Shown here: one piece after another, positions 48,746 to 60,938 of the stretch
Layout: each line of letters begins with the position of its first letter
Numbering within the stretch: position 1 is the stretch's first letter
Assembly: GCF_020921035.1 (NCBI RefSeq)
Contig: NC_063151.1
Location: 20,466,934 to 20,530,933 of the forward strand
Direction of reading: 5' to 3'
Length of the DNA stretch: 64,000 nt
Source: Rhodamnia argentea
Taxonomy: Eukaryota > Streptophyta > Magnoliopsida > Myrtales > Myrtaceae
Position numbers and translations under genes: made by a program
Notes under the pieces: generated by a model
Told to the model about the DNA's origin: nothing
Seen by the model: the letters and a program-made list of their open reading frames with translations, nothing else
Databases searched by the model: none

Positions 48746-51700
48746 GGCATAGACTATGAGCTCATCCTGAAGTCGAAGTTCACCTTATTTTAAATGAACT
48801 ACTCCCTCACCATCTAACATTGTGTTAGAACAATTCCAGATTCCATGCCTCTCGGAGAATTTAATTGATGGGTGATTCATGAAGTGACTGCTTTACGTCA
48901 ATTCACTTCCACCAGAAGATGTAGAGTCCTCTGAAATAATTGACTCATCACAAGATCTGACAATTCTTAGCACGGTCCTCGGATTTGCATGCATTACCTG
49001 ACGGTTGAGGCTTTCCCAGTAGAAAAGCAGTGATGCCCAAGGATTTTCAGATAATTCACGTGCCTTTTGACTTTCATAATTGGTGTACCTAAAGGAGGGA
49101 GCAACATATATCAAATATTTGGCTGTCAAAAAAGTCAATATTCAGTACCTGGGCAATATTGCAATGGCCAAAAAAAAAAAAAAATGGCACTGACCAGACA
49201 AAGCCATCCTCGTCAACTCCTTTCAGCAAAACCATGCGTGATGAGCTGTGCGACAAAACAACAATTTTTTGAATCAGACTAATTCATCCATGTTTGTTGA
49301 CCTGCCATTGTTTCAAGACATACTACACAAAAATGACATGCTGATGTCAACAACCCACCATAAGCTCTTAGCCATGAAAGAGCTGTCACTGCAGCAAGAC
49401 TAAAGAATTTTCTGTACCTTTCGTCTAATTACAAAGTTCTTAAACAATATCTGGACAACTCTTATAAAAATAGACAAATGGAGTTAAGACTTTCATAGAG
49501 ACCATCGGAAGTCAGTATCAGGACAATAGTAGAGTCAACTAGAAAATTTCACAATAAGATAGTTTGAAGATAAAGGAGTGGGAAAAAACCACAAACTTAC
49601 GGTTTCCCATCCTTGCCAGCAGTTGACAATGCCATGGCATTTGGTTCCCGCAACCCAGCAGCCACTGCTTCTTCAAACCATTTGCGAAACTACAGAAAGT
49701 TGTCACTCGTTGGTGAAAAGTGGAAGGAATCGTGGTTCAATTTTAACAATTTTCCAAGGTACGAGTTGAAAAGATGTGTGCTAGACATAAAAAATCACGG
49801 TATGACAAACTCAGTGAAAGAGGTGATATCCTTCATCATCTAAAATTACCTGCTTGATGGGGTGAGCCTCAACTTCTTCCTCCTGAAACTCTGGTGAAAT
49901 GTAGTTCTCTCTCATGGATGATATATCAACTTGAGGGATCTTGCCAATACGGACACACATTGATGTTCCAGGATATGGAGGAAGCCGGAGGTTATACTTC
50001 TCTGCTATAGGTGGTGGGACAAATCTACCTCCTAAAAAGTGATGTGGACCACGAAATTGCTTGGCACACAACTTTGGAGCAGTTAGAGAAACCTAAACAA
50101 AGGAAAACCTACAGGCATGAGGTTGGTTTTTCAGTACATTGTAAAGAGCAACCATCTTATTGGTATGATGCATTAATTTGAACACTTCAGAAGTCCCACA
50201 AGAAAAATACCAACATATCAGGCTTGATGCCTTCACCACTGACGTCCCCTTCTTCAACATGCCATCCGGAAGGGATATCTATGGAGACAATTGCAGGAGA
50301 TTTTTTATTTGCTTGGTCACTTTTTCGCATACCAGCCAATCTTCTTATTATATCATCAAAAGGCGGCCTTGCGGCACCTGAGGAATTTGAAAATAAGTCA
50401 ATACCTCAGAAAAATGAAAAAAAGGAAATTTCATACAAAGAATATTAAGCCAAAAGAGCCATAACATAAAGAGACAGACAGAGGAGTACAACTAAAGTGA
50501 AGGAAATACCTTCTCCTTGCATGTGCAGTGGGAATATGCCTCTTTCAGAGAGACCATCGAGAATACAGGACAGTGATACATTCCATTTTTCTTTACAGTG
50601 GGAAAATTATTTGACCATCATTATCCTAAGGTCAAATTCTGTAAGTGAGACAACACTTTATCTTCAAAAGTTGAAAAATCAGATTTTTTCTGTAAACATT
50701 GTACTCTTGCATGTTTGGTTTGGAAATTTCACCTGTTTAAGCCTTTATGGAAGTTTAGAGGAATTAAACAATTGTTGGAGAAAAAAAACACTACTCAAAT
50801 ATATCCCACAAAATTGAGTAGGGTTAATATCCTCCAACTCTGCGAAGTGTAGCTCTGTCCATGAAGAAGAAGAGAATCTATTTAAGTAAAAGGACAGGCA
50901 TCAAGTGAGCCTGTGATGAGCACCCGAAGTCTATTCAGACTCCACAAGAATGGAAATGATAAAAGATATAGTTATAAGTTAAGAGGCTTCACCAGGCATA
51001 TTGACATTCTCCTGTCATCTACACATGCCCTAGTATGATAGGCCTTTGCCATTTAAGTCAAATAGCAGTATCAACATGTAAGGAGAGTGACAGGGTTGGT
51101 AACCTTATATCATTATGATTGTAGGAACTCGGTGAAACTTATGTTCTACAAATAAATCAGAGATAGTTTCCAATCAACATGGAACACCAAAGAAACTACC
51201 AAAAGAGAAGATTTAACCTAACCCTTAAACTTGGGATGCTAAACTAATAATTACCATGGAATGAGAACCCAAATACTGCATCCACCAAGATATCGAACTC
51301 CGAAGACAAGTCTGAAGGAAGATCTTCCACTGACAAGAAAGGAACTCTCAGAGATTCGAGCTGCAGACAGGAAGATCCCAGTAAGAAAATGTAAAATGCT
51401 GCCACTGAATAACTGTTCCAGCATATTGGATTCAAAATTGCGTCCAACCTGAGTAACCAGACCGGTATAAAGAGGCTTCGGAGTACGCTTAGGATAACAA
51501 ATGCATGGCTTATATCCAAAATGAAACAAATGACGAGCAGCTACCAGGCCATCACCACCATTGTTCCCAGGTCCACATATTGCAAGAATGCGCTTATACT
51601 CGCTGGCTTTGTATGCCTGCCAGCAGATCAGATTTCTCAATTGTCTGACATTACAACAACCAAAATACTAAATGCGAAGAAGCCCAAGTAGATTTCAGCC

Positions 51701-52808
51701 AACATAAGTTGCAGCAGTAACCACATAATTCCACCCCAAAGTTCTGGTAATAATTTAATGGTAGGTAGCAATGTACTTCTCTTGACCACCAGAAAGAGAA
51801 AAAAACGAATTGGCAATCTACCGTTAGACAGATCAGGACATCTACGTCTACAGTTACATTATTTCCCAAGAGATTTTTTCACAGAATCAAAGAACAGTCG
51901 TGCATCCTACGTACTTTAGTTGCTAATAATCCAGTAAAGTGAGACTTCCACATCAAAACCTAGATACGCCGCTTAAAAGGCATTCAAGTCACAAGTAGAT
52001 ATAAAGCACCAGTTACATGCATGAAACAGATCATTAACTCTAAAACTGAACATATCACTCAGCCAAGCCATCCGTCGATCACTTCTTATTCCGTCATCCT
52101 CATCCCAATTGTTTATGAAGCCTATTTGCTCACTGACAATGCGCCCATGCCATTGCAAACAAATCAAACAGCAGTGACAGAACAGAATTGAGAAAAAGGC
52201 GAGGAAGGCCTTACCTCAGCGATTGAAGTCGCCACGCTCAGGCCAGCCAACTCCTGCAGAAATCAAAAGCCAAAAATGTAAACTGATTCGAACTAGCTGC
52301 AAACGAGACTCCACACCCCAAAAACACTACAATCACAGACAACGCGACGCGCAGTGCGGTCACATCTCAACAATTCGAACTCAGGCACCGACCATGAGCT
52401 GATCGACGCTGAAGCCGAGGGGGCCCATGAGGTTCTCGTCGATCTCGGCGGCCTCTCTCTGCGTGAGGTACGATATGGAGCTCGGATCGCAGAAGCCCTC
52501 CAACCGGTCCGCCATCGCTCGGCGCTCGCGGTCCGACCTGGAGCAGAAGGAACGAATCGCGGGGCCCCAACCAGCACCAGGAAATCCCTGGCAAAGAAGA
52601 AGACGAAGAAGAAGAAGGAGCGAGCGATGAATTTGAGGCGTCGACAAAAATGGCTAGAGAGAGAGAGTAGAGAGAGAAGACTCACGGCGGAGAGAGGAGG
52701 GGAGGGTTTAAAAAGGGCGGAGAAGAGTGGGGGAGGGAGCGAGTGGGCGAGGAAGAAGCATGTCATCGTCGTGGCGGTGGCGGTTTTGTTGCGTAGGATC
52801 GACCACAT
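46748..52808 (-). CDS. PDX3: NAD(P)HX epimerase-PNP oxidase fusion (PDX3/PPOX1)
   Basis: Fourteen minus-strand exons give 536 residues: 52686-52808, 52393-52587, 52215-52253, 51449-51616, 51255-51360, 50211-50377, 49850-50092, 49601-49689, 49195-49245, 48998-49088, 48009-48113, 47854-47924, 47478-47573, 46748-46814; all phases agree. Residues 1-70 look like a plastid transit peptide ([20 protein letters not shown]). The YjeF_N epimerase domain spans about 90-300, with [11 protein letters not shown] near 132-142 and [14 protein letters not shown]; it repairs damaged NAD(P)H hydrates. The C-terminal FMN-dependent oxidase (about 330-536) has [32 protein letters not shown] and the terminal RLAP; it makes pyridoxal 5'-phosphate in vitamin B6 salvage. 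The Arabidopsis protein is 530 residues. A start at 52865 would add 19 residues. Confidence 0.95.
48714..48740 (+). repeat. (AC)n microsatellite in PDX3 intron
   Basis: An AC dinucleotide run of about 13 units within the intron between exons 10 and 11 of the PDX3-like gene, preceded by a C homopolymer. A useful length marker, with no sign of function. Confidence 0.95.
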
Positions 52809-52869
52809 TCTCGTGCGGACATGTACGTAAAAGACCAGCCGAGCTCGAGAGTTTAGGAGCAGCATCAGT

Positions 52870-53257
52870 TGTTTCTCGACCCCACCTTTTGAGGTTGGTC
52901 TTTACAGCTTGTGCATTGGGTTTGGCACGGCAAAGCCTTATGCAAATACGAATTTTCGAGCTCTAGGATTCGGAACTCGTCGTTGCGATGGACTGACTTA
53001 TTCACGCGCTGCTCGGACCTATAAGTGCACCGGGGTACATTCTCGATTGTACGGCCGGCCTGCCTTCATGGGATGCTTGCCCTCGACTTTTGGTCCGGCC
53101 ACTCTGCTTATTAAGGAACCAGCATATTCGGGGACTATTCATTCTATAGATACGTTGAGAAGTGTCCTTAACTAATCTCTTTGAAGTTGGGTGGAGCAAT
53201 AAGAAACTAAATTTAAAAATTTTATGATTCGCTCAAAAATTTTCGTTATTTAATTCG
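52870..53257. other. Short intergenic spacer, no gene seen
   Basis: This spacer separates the divergent PDX3-like gene (minus) and the partial SNARE copy (plus). Its left part must hold the PDX3-like promoter. The frames at 52909-53175 show no domain I recognise. Confidence 0.4.
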
Positions 53258-53790
53258 TTAGGAAACTACATTCAAAATAAAACATGTTAATGAATAGTAC
53301 AATCTAAAAAAACTGGGTCTAATTTATCTTTTCTCACCCGACAAAAGGCATAAAATCATATAGCCTATCACAACCTGCCACGTTCGCAAGAAACACTTCT
53401 CTCTCCCATGACTCATCTGTCTTCCTCACACGTCGCTTTGCCGCGTGAAGTTAAACATTTGAAAACGGAAAGCCTTGGCGCCTTGAAACGTAATCTCCGC
53501 CGGAATCCCTCGGCGTGTCTCGCCGAAGGGCGTGAAGTTAAAACCTCCGTGATATATCGTCGCTTTCTCATTCTAGGGTTCTTCTTATTCTCGCTCGTAG
53601 TTAAGCTTCAGTTTTAGGCTTCAATGGCGGGAATTTCCAACCAAGGCGGTTCGCTCTGCAACCGCGCCGACGGTGCCTTGGATTATGAGGTGAGTTTCGA
53701 TCAATCAACTCGTCTTTCCTCCCCTTTTAACTCGAGGAATCTTGTGCTCTTTTTTTTTTTTTTTGTGGTAGCTATTCGAATCCCGAAAGA
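53258..53790 (+). pseudogene. Rearranged partial copy of the Bet1-like gene
   Basis: This segment repeats the promoter, leader and start of the intact gene at 55163. Shared text includes 'GAAACTACATTCAA', 'AGCCTATCACAA', 'TTTGCCGCGTGAAGTT' and 'CTTCAATGGCGGGAATTTCC'. The ATG at 53624 opens MAGISNQGG, but after about 15 codons it jumps to text like the middle of the intact exon 2 (DGALDYE versus DGGLDHE), skipping intron 1. It then passes into a copy of intron 2 after a GAG|GTGAGT junction (53689/53690), where 'TTTCGATCAATC' matches 'TTTTGATCAATG'. Exons 3 and 4, with the membrane anchor, are absent. It may be transcribed from the copied promoter but cannot make a SNARE. Confidence 0.85.
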
Positions 53791-53829
53791 TTCAACCCTA
53801 GTCAAGATTCGTGATGCATTACACATAAT

Positions 53830-55060
53830 CGTTTGAAATGAACATTAGTGGAAAAAGAGCAGAAATTCAAACACTACAAATCGGTCAAATTCTCTTTGGT
53901 TTCTATTTGTCTTGTAAGGGAAAACTAAACCATACGCAACGTGTGAAATGAAATGCAAACATAGTCCAATGATAATTTAATTCTAATGACATGCGAAAAT
54001 AAAATAAAAACAATCCTACTATGTCATGCAATTATAATTAAATTAACCTAACATGCAATCTAAATGGTATGCAATGTGCGTATTATGACATGGCAACGAC
54101 ATGACACGCACGATGGCATGTCATAGATGATGTGGCGCGATAACGAGGCATGATGACATGGCATAGTAAAAAGCATTGACATGATGACATGTCATAGTCG
54201 CGTGATTCTACTGCCAAAACATGTGGCACGGTTATAAGGACGTTGCCGAATTAGGGAATTTTCCTAATTTGGATATGCATAGGATCTCAAAGTAATGAAG
54301 TTAGATCGCAATATATTCAGATTAGGCAATAAAATCATGAATTAAATTTGGTTCGTATAATTACCTACGAACAAAGATTATGTTTCCCAAAATGGGGATC
54401 GGCGGCAGCGATAGTGCGATGACCGTATTCAAACTTGAGGTAGGCTCCCCGGAATTGGCGTAGTGGTTGTAACGTTGCTACTCAACGTCGGAGGGTACAT
54501 TCACGATTCCGTTATGTGTTTGAGATGAGAAAATCCAGTTTGACAAATTTAAGGAGCCACCTTTCGATCAAACTTTGATTTAAGGAGTATCAAATCTACT
54601 CTAAATTTAATATGGATGAATAGCGTTTAATCCGTAATTTGATTGGGCAGCTACACATGCGAAAAGAGAATGCCGAAATGTTTGTACATAATTTTTGAGC
54701 TGCTTCAAATTTTTCGCAGTCCCAGATTGAATTTAATAATTAAGAAACTACATTCAAGATAAGCATGTTAACGAAGAGTACAGTGCACTTTGTATAATTT
54801 ATCTTCCTTTTTATCAGATATACGTTTACGGTTTGAATGATCGTCAACCGAGAAAAAAATAAAAAGAAATAAATCAAACAGCCTATCACAATCCGCCACG
54901 TCCGCCAAAAACAAAATTTCTCTCTCCGCCAGCTCAGCTCACATGTCTTCCGCAGATCACTTTGCCGCGTGAAGTTCAAACATGTGAAACCCAAAGTCTC
55001 AGTGTCTTCAGACGAAATCTTCAGACGAAATCTTCACTGGAATCCCAGTCCCTCGCAGCT
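53830..55060. other. Spacer between SNARE copy and SNARE gene
   Basis: AT-rich DNA with no gene. Words such as ACATG, GACATGGCA and TGACATG recur at short, irregular distances from 54030 to 54240. From about 54742 the sequence becomes the upstream region shared with the 53.26-kb copy. Confidence 0.5.
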
Positions 55061-55068
55061 GAATACGC

Positions 55069-55076
55069 TTATAAAT
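55069..55076 (+). promoter_or_regulatory. TATA box of the Bet1-like SNARE gene
   Basis: TTATAAAT lies 87-94 bases before the start codon and is followed by a T/C-rich leader. The equivalent place in the partial copy (about 53549-53555) reads TGATATATC, a weaker match. Assignment is by motif and position only. Confidence 0.5.
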
Positions 55077-55162
55077 TGGGATTATATCATCGCCTTCTTC
55101 TCGTTCTAGTCTAGGGTTTTTCTTGTTCTCGCTCGGAGTTAAGCTTCGGCTTTTGGGCTTCA

Positions 55163-56666
55163 ATGGCGGGAATTTCCGACGGTGGCGGACCGCTCTACGG
55201 CGGAGCTGTTCCCTTCCGATCACAGTGAGTGATGACGCTCTTCGATTCTCTCGGTGCTAGCAGTCTCTGTTCGAGTAGCCTCTTAGTTGATTCAGGCTTA
55301 GTTGTTTTCTGAGAGAAACGTCGATTGGGTTTCTGATTCGGGATTGGTTTTGCGGTTTGATAGCCAGGGGCTTATGCCGAGAGTGGCGGCTCGCTCGGAT
55401 GAATTCGTGTTGCAGATCGATCCGGTGGATGGTGGATTGGATCATGAGGTGGGCGGTCTCTGCAGGCAAGTCCACCAATTAAGAAACGTAAGTTTTGATC
55501 AATGTTCTCGGTTTCCCCACCTCTTTTAAGTCGAGGAACGTGCTCTTTTTTTGCTAACTATTCGACTGCTAAGTTGCCGGATGCACTGCGATTGTATTAT
55601 CTGTGTTACTATGATCAGATTTACGATATTTGGCTACGGCGCTCACAGTTCTGTTGGAAAAACATGGTTCTGCGCTTTCCCTGTTCGTCTGTTCTGTCCA
55701 TCCCCTTGGGAGAGATCAATCATTATCACTTGTTATTAAAACTTGAGATTGTGGTTTTGAAGAAGTATGAGAGTTAATTTGGAAGCTACGATTACTTTTG
55801 TGCAGGTAGCCCAGGAGATAGACAGAGAGGCGAAGTTCCAGAATGATATGCTCAATCAGCTGGTGTTTATTTTACTCTTCTTCCCTTGAAATCTTTCTGT
55901 TGGAATTGCAAGTCTTGGATAAGATAGCCTTGGAGACTGACCTCAAAAGGATGGTTAGGTTAACACTTAATCTATCCAATGAACTGAAAAACTGAAAACC
56001 AGTTCGTCTTCTCACTTTTTCACTTAGTGAAATTTCCTGATGCAACTTCAATTGATGGCGAATTCCATGTCCAGTGAGGTGGCTGTCGATGGTCATTGTC
56101 TTCGTTGTCGATAGCTTTTTGATGTTGAAGATTTTGTCACTAACATCTGCTCTCTTTCCCTTTCGCTGCCTATGTCATATATCTCTGTCCACTGCTTCTG
56201 CTTCGAGAAACTTGTTAACTGGACGATTGAAGTGAGTAAATTATATGCCATGTAGTACATGCTAATGCCAAAAATCACCCTCACTTTGCGCTTGACAATG
56301 CAACACTGTTGACCAACTAATGAAATAAGAAAAGAATTTTTGAGAATAGCAACATGAATCTCCACTTGAGGAAGCAGGAGCCATTGTCATCTGTTTTTAT
56401 ATGTTATCTTGTCAGAATGCAGAGTCATAGATGATTGATAGTTACTGGTTTGGAGATGCTAAGAAGGCCCGTGGTTTTGTTTCTGAACTTATTCGATGTC
56501 TTGACAGCAATTGACTCTGATCAAAGCTCGGGCAGGGGTGAAGAACAATGTCCGGAGACTATACAAGAGCATCGTCCAGGATGGCTCAAACAATGTCGCA
56601 CCTGTCATCGCATTTGCATTGATTTGTTCCTTGTTGCTCTACCTTCGGTACAAGATCTCCGGATGA
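55163..56666 (+). CDS. Bet1-like Qc-SNARE protein
   Basis: Four exons, 55163-55224, 55364-55487, 55806-55862 and 56508-56666, give 133 residues with exact phase closure. The protein starts MAGISDGGGPLYGGAVPFRS, followed by a SNARE coiled-coil (about residues 35-100: LDHEVGGLCRQVHQLRN, then VAQEIDREAKFQNDMLNQL, then LTLIKARAGVKNNVRRLYKS) and a C-terminal membrane anchor (VAPVIAFALICSLLLYLRYK). This matches the plant Bet1-like protein typified by Arabidopsis At4g14600 (about 137 residues), which differs from the BS14 proteins. Family knowledge places it in vesicle fusion between ER and Golgi. A broken copy of its 5' part lies 1.5 kb upstream, so the locus has been locally duplicated. Confidence 0.93.
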
Positions 56667-57311
56667 TGAGGAGTTGGCACTTTGCTTCAACACTTTGTTA
56701 GACGTATTCCCTAGATTCAGTAGAGACCACTCTAGATGGAATTGTACAGGCGTACACAGGACATCCCTTTCTTCTTTTTCCTGTTGCAACCATGAAATTT
56801 CTGATTGCTCGTAGTCTGCTGTACAGCCCATATTTCATTTTTACAGCTATGTTAGGTCGTGCCTCTTTTTTGTCTCATCCTATCAAGTACCACTTGGGAT
56901 TCGGAAGGTTTCGGCTCTTAAAAGTTTTGTGAAGGGTTGCGTGAACACGAACATTCGAAAGGTCCTTGTAATGACCGCTTGGGATCTGGCATGAGCATGA
57001 ATTACTAAATTCCTGAAAGCTTCCAAATCCACGAATCCATAGAAAGAAACTACACGCCGAATCGATTCAGAGTACTGTAATGGATAGAATGCAATATCAT
57101 GACCTTGTTATCTGTTAAGCTGATCTTAATGGTCTGGATGCACCGGCAACAATCCGGTTTTTCTAGATCAAAATTGCAAGGTGCAAATATGCAGTTATTT
57201 GCAAGTAGTTAATAAATCACTGGGAAAATAAGTGATACCCTGCATACCATCCTTGTAAGAGAAACAAAAGAGAGAAATTGCTACACAATCTGCAACAGAA
57301 AGACCAGAAGG
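56667..57311. other. Spacer between convergent genes
   Basis: Contains the 3' UTR of the Bet1-like gene on the left and presumably that of the minus-strand receptor kinase on the right. No other feature is seen. Confidence 0.5.
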
Positions 57312-60300
57312 TCAATAAGGGAAGCATCCAGGATCAACTAGCTCTTCTAATTTTATGTCCTCCAACGTGCTTATTATTAAGGACCTACGTGCCGATATCT
57401 CTTGAGACACTTGCTCCATGCTTGGACGATGCTCTGGTTTTGCACTCAAGCATGTAAATGCCATCTTTACAATGAAAGCCACTTGACCTAGCCAATCACC
57501 ATCTGGGTATGGAATCCTTTGATCTAGAGCTTGTTTTAGGGGCCAACGTGAAGCTGCTGAATTGGTTGATGATGAAGAAGATGAGGATGCGAGAGACGAT
57601 ATGAGATTGCCTGGATGTCTACCCATGATTACTTCCAATGTCACCACTCCAAAGCCATAAACATCACATTTCTCCTTCACCTCCATCGTGTATGCGAGCT
57701 CTACGTAGGGAAAATAGTATTGTTTTTTTTTTCTTGTGTTATTAATGCTACCTTTTTTAGGCCAAAATCGTAGTAATGCTATTCAATTTCAGAAATGAAC
57801 TTACCTGGAGCTGCATATCCAAAAGTTCCTGCGAAGGAAGTCCAATTGGATGAGTAAGGTTGTAGAACCTTAGCCGCGCCAAAATCGGAGACATGAGCTT
57901 CGTATTCTTCGTCTAGTAAAATGTTCTTGCTAGACACGTCTCGATGAACTATGGGAGGAGAGCATTCATGGTGCATGTAGGACAAAGCATGAGCCACACC
58001 TTTTACAACATTCACTCTCTCATTCCAACCAAATGCTGTTATCCTCTGTTCATCGTTCAATACATCCTTCAAGCTGCCAGATTTGAAGAACTCGTACACC
58101 AAAAATGAATGTCGAGAACTCGAGCAAAAGCCATAGAGCTTGACAATATTTCGATGTCGAGCTTCGGTCAGGGCATGAATCTCCCTTTCAAATGCTTTTC
58201 GGCTGGGAATTTCGACGTCAACTGCTTCCTTAAGTTTCTTTACAGCAATAGTCTCACCTGTTTGCAGCTGGGCCTTGTAAACACTACCATGTCCTCCCAC
58301 ACCGATGCAATATTTGGCATCAAACTCCTCCGTAGATTCAATAATGCTCTCATAGACCATTCTGCCGTCAAAGCTCAGTACTGCCCATGGGTTTTCATTG
58401 CTTCCATTGATTGAACTAGGCTCTGTTTTTCTCGATCTTCGGCATACTACACTTGAAATTCCCACAACAAGAATCAACGAAAGTAGGCAACCGAAAGTAG
58501 GAATCATAATTAGCAGCAATTTTTTGGTTTTGTTCTTGTCTTTCGACGTTGTGGCTGTACAGGGGTTGAGACTAGCAATAACTCCACACAAGCCTTTGTT
58601 CCCTCTCACCACTTCAATTGTGGCATTACGAAATGCTGGAATGTCGGGTAAAGGACCCTCTAACTCATTGTACGATATGTCGATGGATGTCAAGCTCGCC
58701 ATTTCACCAAAGGTCGACTCAATTGCACCCGCAAGCTGATTGTGTGAGAGATTGAGTTTTTCCAATCTGTGCAATAGCCCGAGTCTTTAGGATATTTCTC
58801 CCGTGAGCAGATTATGACTCAGATCAAGAACTTGAAGAGACTGGAGGTTGCCGATCTCCATAGGGATACTATTTTCAAGATTATTGTTTCTTAAATTCAA
58901 GAACACAAGGTTGGAGCACGCCTCAAGTTGTGTAGGAATTGAGCCACTTAGGTTGTTCCCCGCAATGTTGAGTTTCTGCAAACTGGACAAGGCTCCAAGT
59001 TCTTGAGGGATGTGGCCTGCAAGATGGTTGCCGTCCAATGAAAGCTCCAGCAGCAACTTCAATTTTCCAAGGTCTTTAGGAATTTCCCCGACAATTTCAT
59101 TTGAAGAGAGGTCGAGTCTATGCAATTGATTCATGTTTCCAAGCTGAGGTGGTATGGTGCCAGAGATTTTATTGTTGGAGATTATCAAGCTCGTCAAATT
59201 TCTACATTCAACCAATATCGGGGGTAGCTCGCCGTAAAGCTCATTGTTGCTCAACTCTAGGTAATCCAAGTTAGGGTACACACCAAGAGCATCGGTTATA
59301 TTTCCGGTGAGCGAGTTGCTTTCGAGCCTAACTCTATACAAACTCGAACAATTTTTCAGGCTTCTTGGGATGGGTCCACTGAAGTGATTGTTAGCAGCAG
59401 AAAAATTTGTAAGAGCTTGGCTACTGCATATTTGTTGCGGCAATTGCCCAACAAAGTCGTTACCAGACAGCTGTAGATTTGTCAGGGATGTGAGATTATT
59501 TATCTCGATAGGAAGAAAGCCCCCTAGATTACTCATACGTAGACCCAGTTGCGTAAGCTTGCTTAAGTTTCCAATCTCTTTAGGAATAGAGCCACTGAGG
59601 TTATTCACGGTGAGAGATAGTGTCGAAAGAGATGTAAGATTTCCAATTTCCTGAGGGATAGGACCAGAAAGCATATTGTTCTCTAGGCCAAGAACATCCA
59701 CATTTCTCAAGTTCCCCATGATGGATGGGATAGGACCTGAAAGCTCATAGTTCACAAGTAAAAGATCGATTAGGTTGCTCAAGCTACCTATGGAGGACGG
59801 AATAGGACCGGACAGCTCATTGTTGGAAAGGAAAAGAATATTCAGATTGCTCAAATTCCCTACAGATTCTGGGATATGACCTGTTAAATCATTGTTTAGC
59901 AGTTCAAAGTGTACGAGGGATTCCATTCCTCCAACTTCCGAAGGTATGGATCCAGAAAGTTTGTTGCCATAGAGGTAAAGAAATACCAAATTACTCAGAT
60001 TTCCTAGAGTTGTAGGGATGGATCCATTGAGATAATTGCTTGATAAATCAAGTTGATTTAGAGATGTCAACATGCCTATTTCCTTTGGAATGGACCCAAC
60101 GAGTTGATTATTGAAAAGCCGTATATCGCACAAGCTACTCATGTTTCCAATGGAAGAAGGAATTGGACCCCCAATGAGGTTGTTCATAAGGAAGAGATGA
60201 TTGAGAGATTTGAGCATCCCTATTTCTTGAGGGATGAAACCAGAAAGCTTATTATCCGAAAGAAAGAGGCTCGACAAGTTGGTCAAACTACCTATCTGCG

Positions 60301-60835
60301 TGGGAATTGGGCCGGTGAAACTATTATACGAAAGCTCGAGAACTTGCAAAGAACGCAAGGACCCGAGTTGAGATGGAATGTTTCCCGAAAAGTTATTTCG
60401 AGACAAGTCCATATGAGTAAGCTTGCCAAGATCAGCCATGCTTGGAGGGATATTCCCGCAGAGAGAGTTGTTGGCAAGCTTTAGAGCAATCAGGTTGGGC
60501 AATTGGGAGAAATTGAAATGATGAAGCGTACCGTGTATACCTGAATCTAAAAGGTTCAAGCTTGCAATGCTCCTGAGAGGATCACAAACGATTCCCCTCC
60601 ATGAACAAGGGTTGTTGCCATTCCATGAAGACAAAGTGTGGCGACTCTGGCTGTCTAGCTTAGATTTCCATGTGAGGAGTGCCTCCACTTCCTCATTTCT
60701 CGTTTGGTTGCGATCACCAGGAAGGGCCGCTAGAGAGGGGCATCTCGATGAAGCAAGACAAGGCATTTCTTGCATGAGCATGAGGAGGACATAAGCGAGG
60801 AACAACATTGGGAGCTGCTTTTGGGATGAGTCCAT
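57312..60835 (-). pseudogene. MIK2-like LRR receptor kinase interrupted by an in-frame stop
   Basis: Two minus-strand exons, 57805-60835 and 57312-57700, would encode about 1,139 residues. In order: signal peptide (MLFLAYVLLMLMQ region), LRR N-cap (ALLTWKSKLDSQSRHTLSSW), about 20 or more plant LRRs (GNLSNLNILFLSNNELSGPI), a membrane segment (LLLIMIPTFGCLLSLILVVG), and a kinase with glycine loop GVGGHGSVYKA, IAVKKLKE, IVHRDVSSKNILLDEEYEAH and SDFGAAKVL. The layout matches the MDIS1-interacting receptor-like kinase 2 group (LRR-XII). A TAA at 58787-58789 sits in the last LRRs, where GEI-P-x-RLG is expected; downstream reading stays in the same frame with no other damage. As written only a secreted LRR fragment of 682 residues can be made. 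A C-to-T change (CAA to TAA) would explain it. Confidence 0.9.
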
Positions 60836-60930
60836 AACAGGTTGTCTAGGAGGATATTTGCCGGGGGGGTAGGCTTTTCTTGGTCTCTAGGTGCATTTGT
60901 GTTGAAATGGACCGAATACAACGGAGACGT

Positions 60931-60938
60931 ACTTATAG
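60931..60938 (-). promoter_or_regulatory. TATA-like box of the LRR kinase gene
   Basis: On the minus strand CTATAAGT lies about 100 bases before the start codon of the receptor kinase. The spacing would give a leader of about 65-70 bases. Its survival suggests the interrupted gene could still be transcribed. Confidence 0.4.

Noticed and set aside
52381..52647. Open frame beginning [17 protein letters not shown] as the PDX3 start
   Set aside because: Its first codon is TTG, with a TAG two codons upstream. Exon 1 at 52686-52808 splices in phase into 52587 and gives a better N-terminus.
58109..60484. Long plus-strand frames opposite the receptor kinase
   Set aside because: They are antisense shadows of the repetitive LRR coding sequence.
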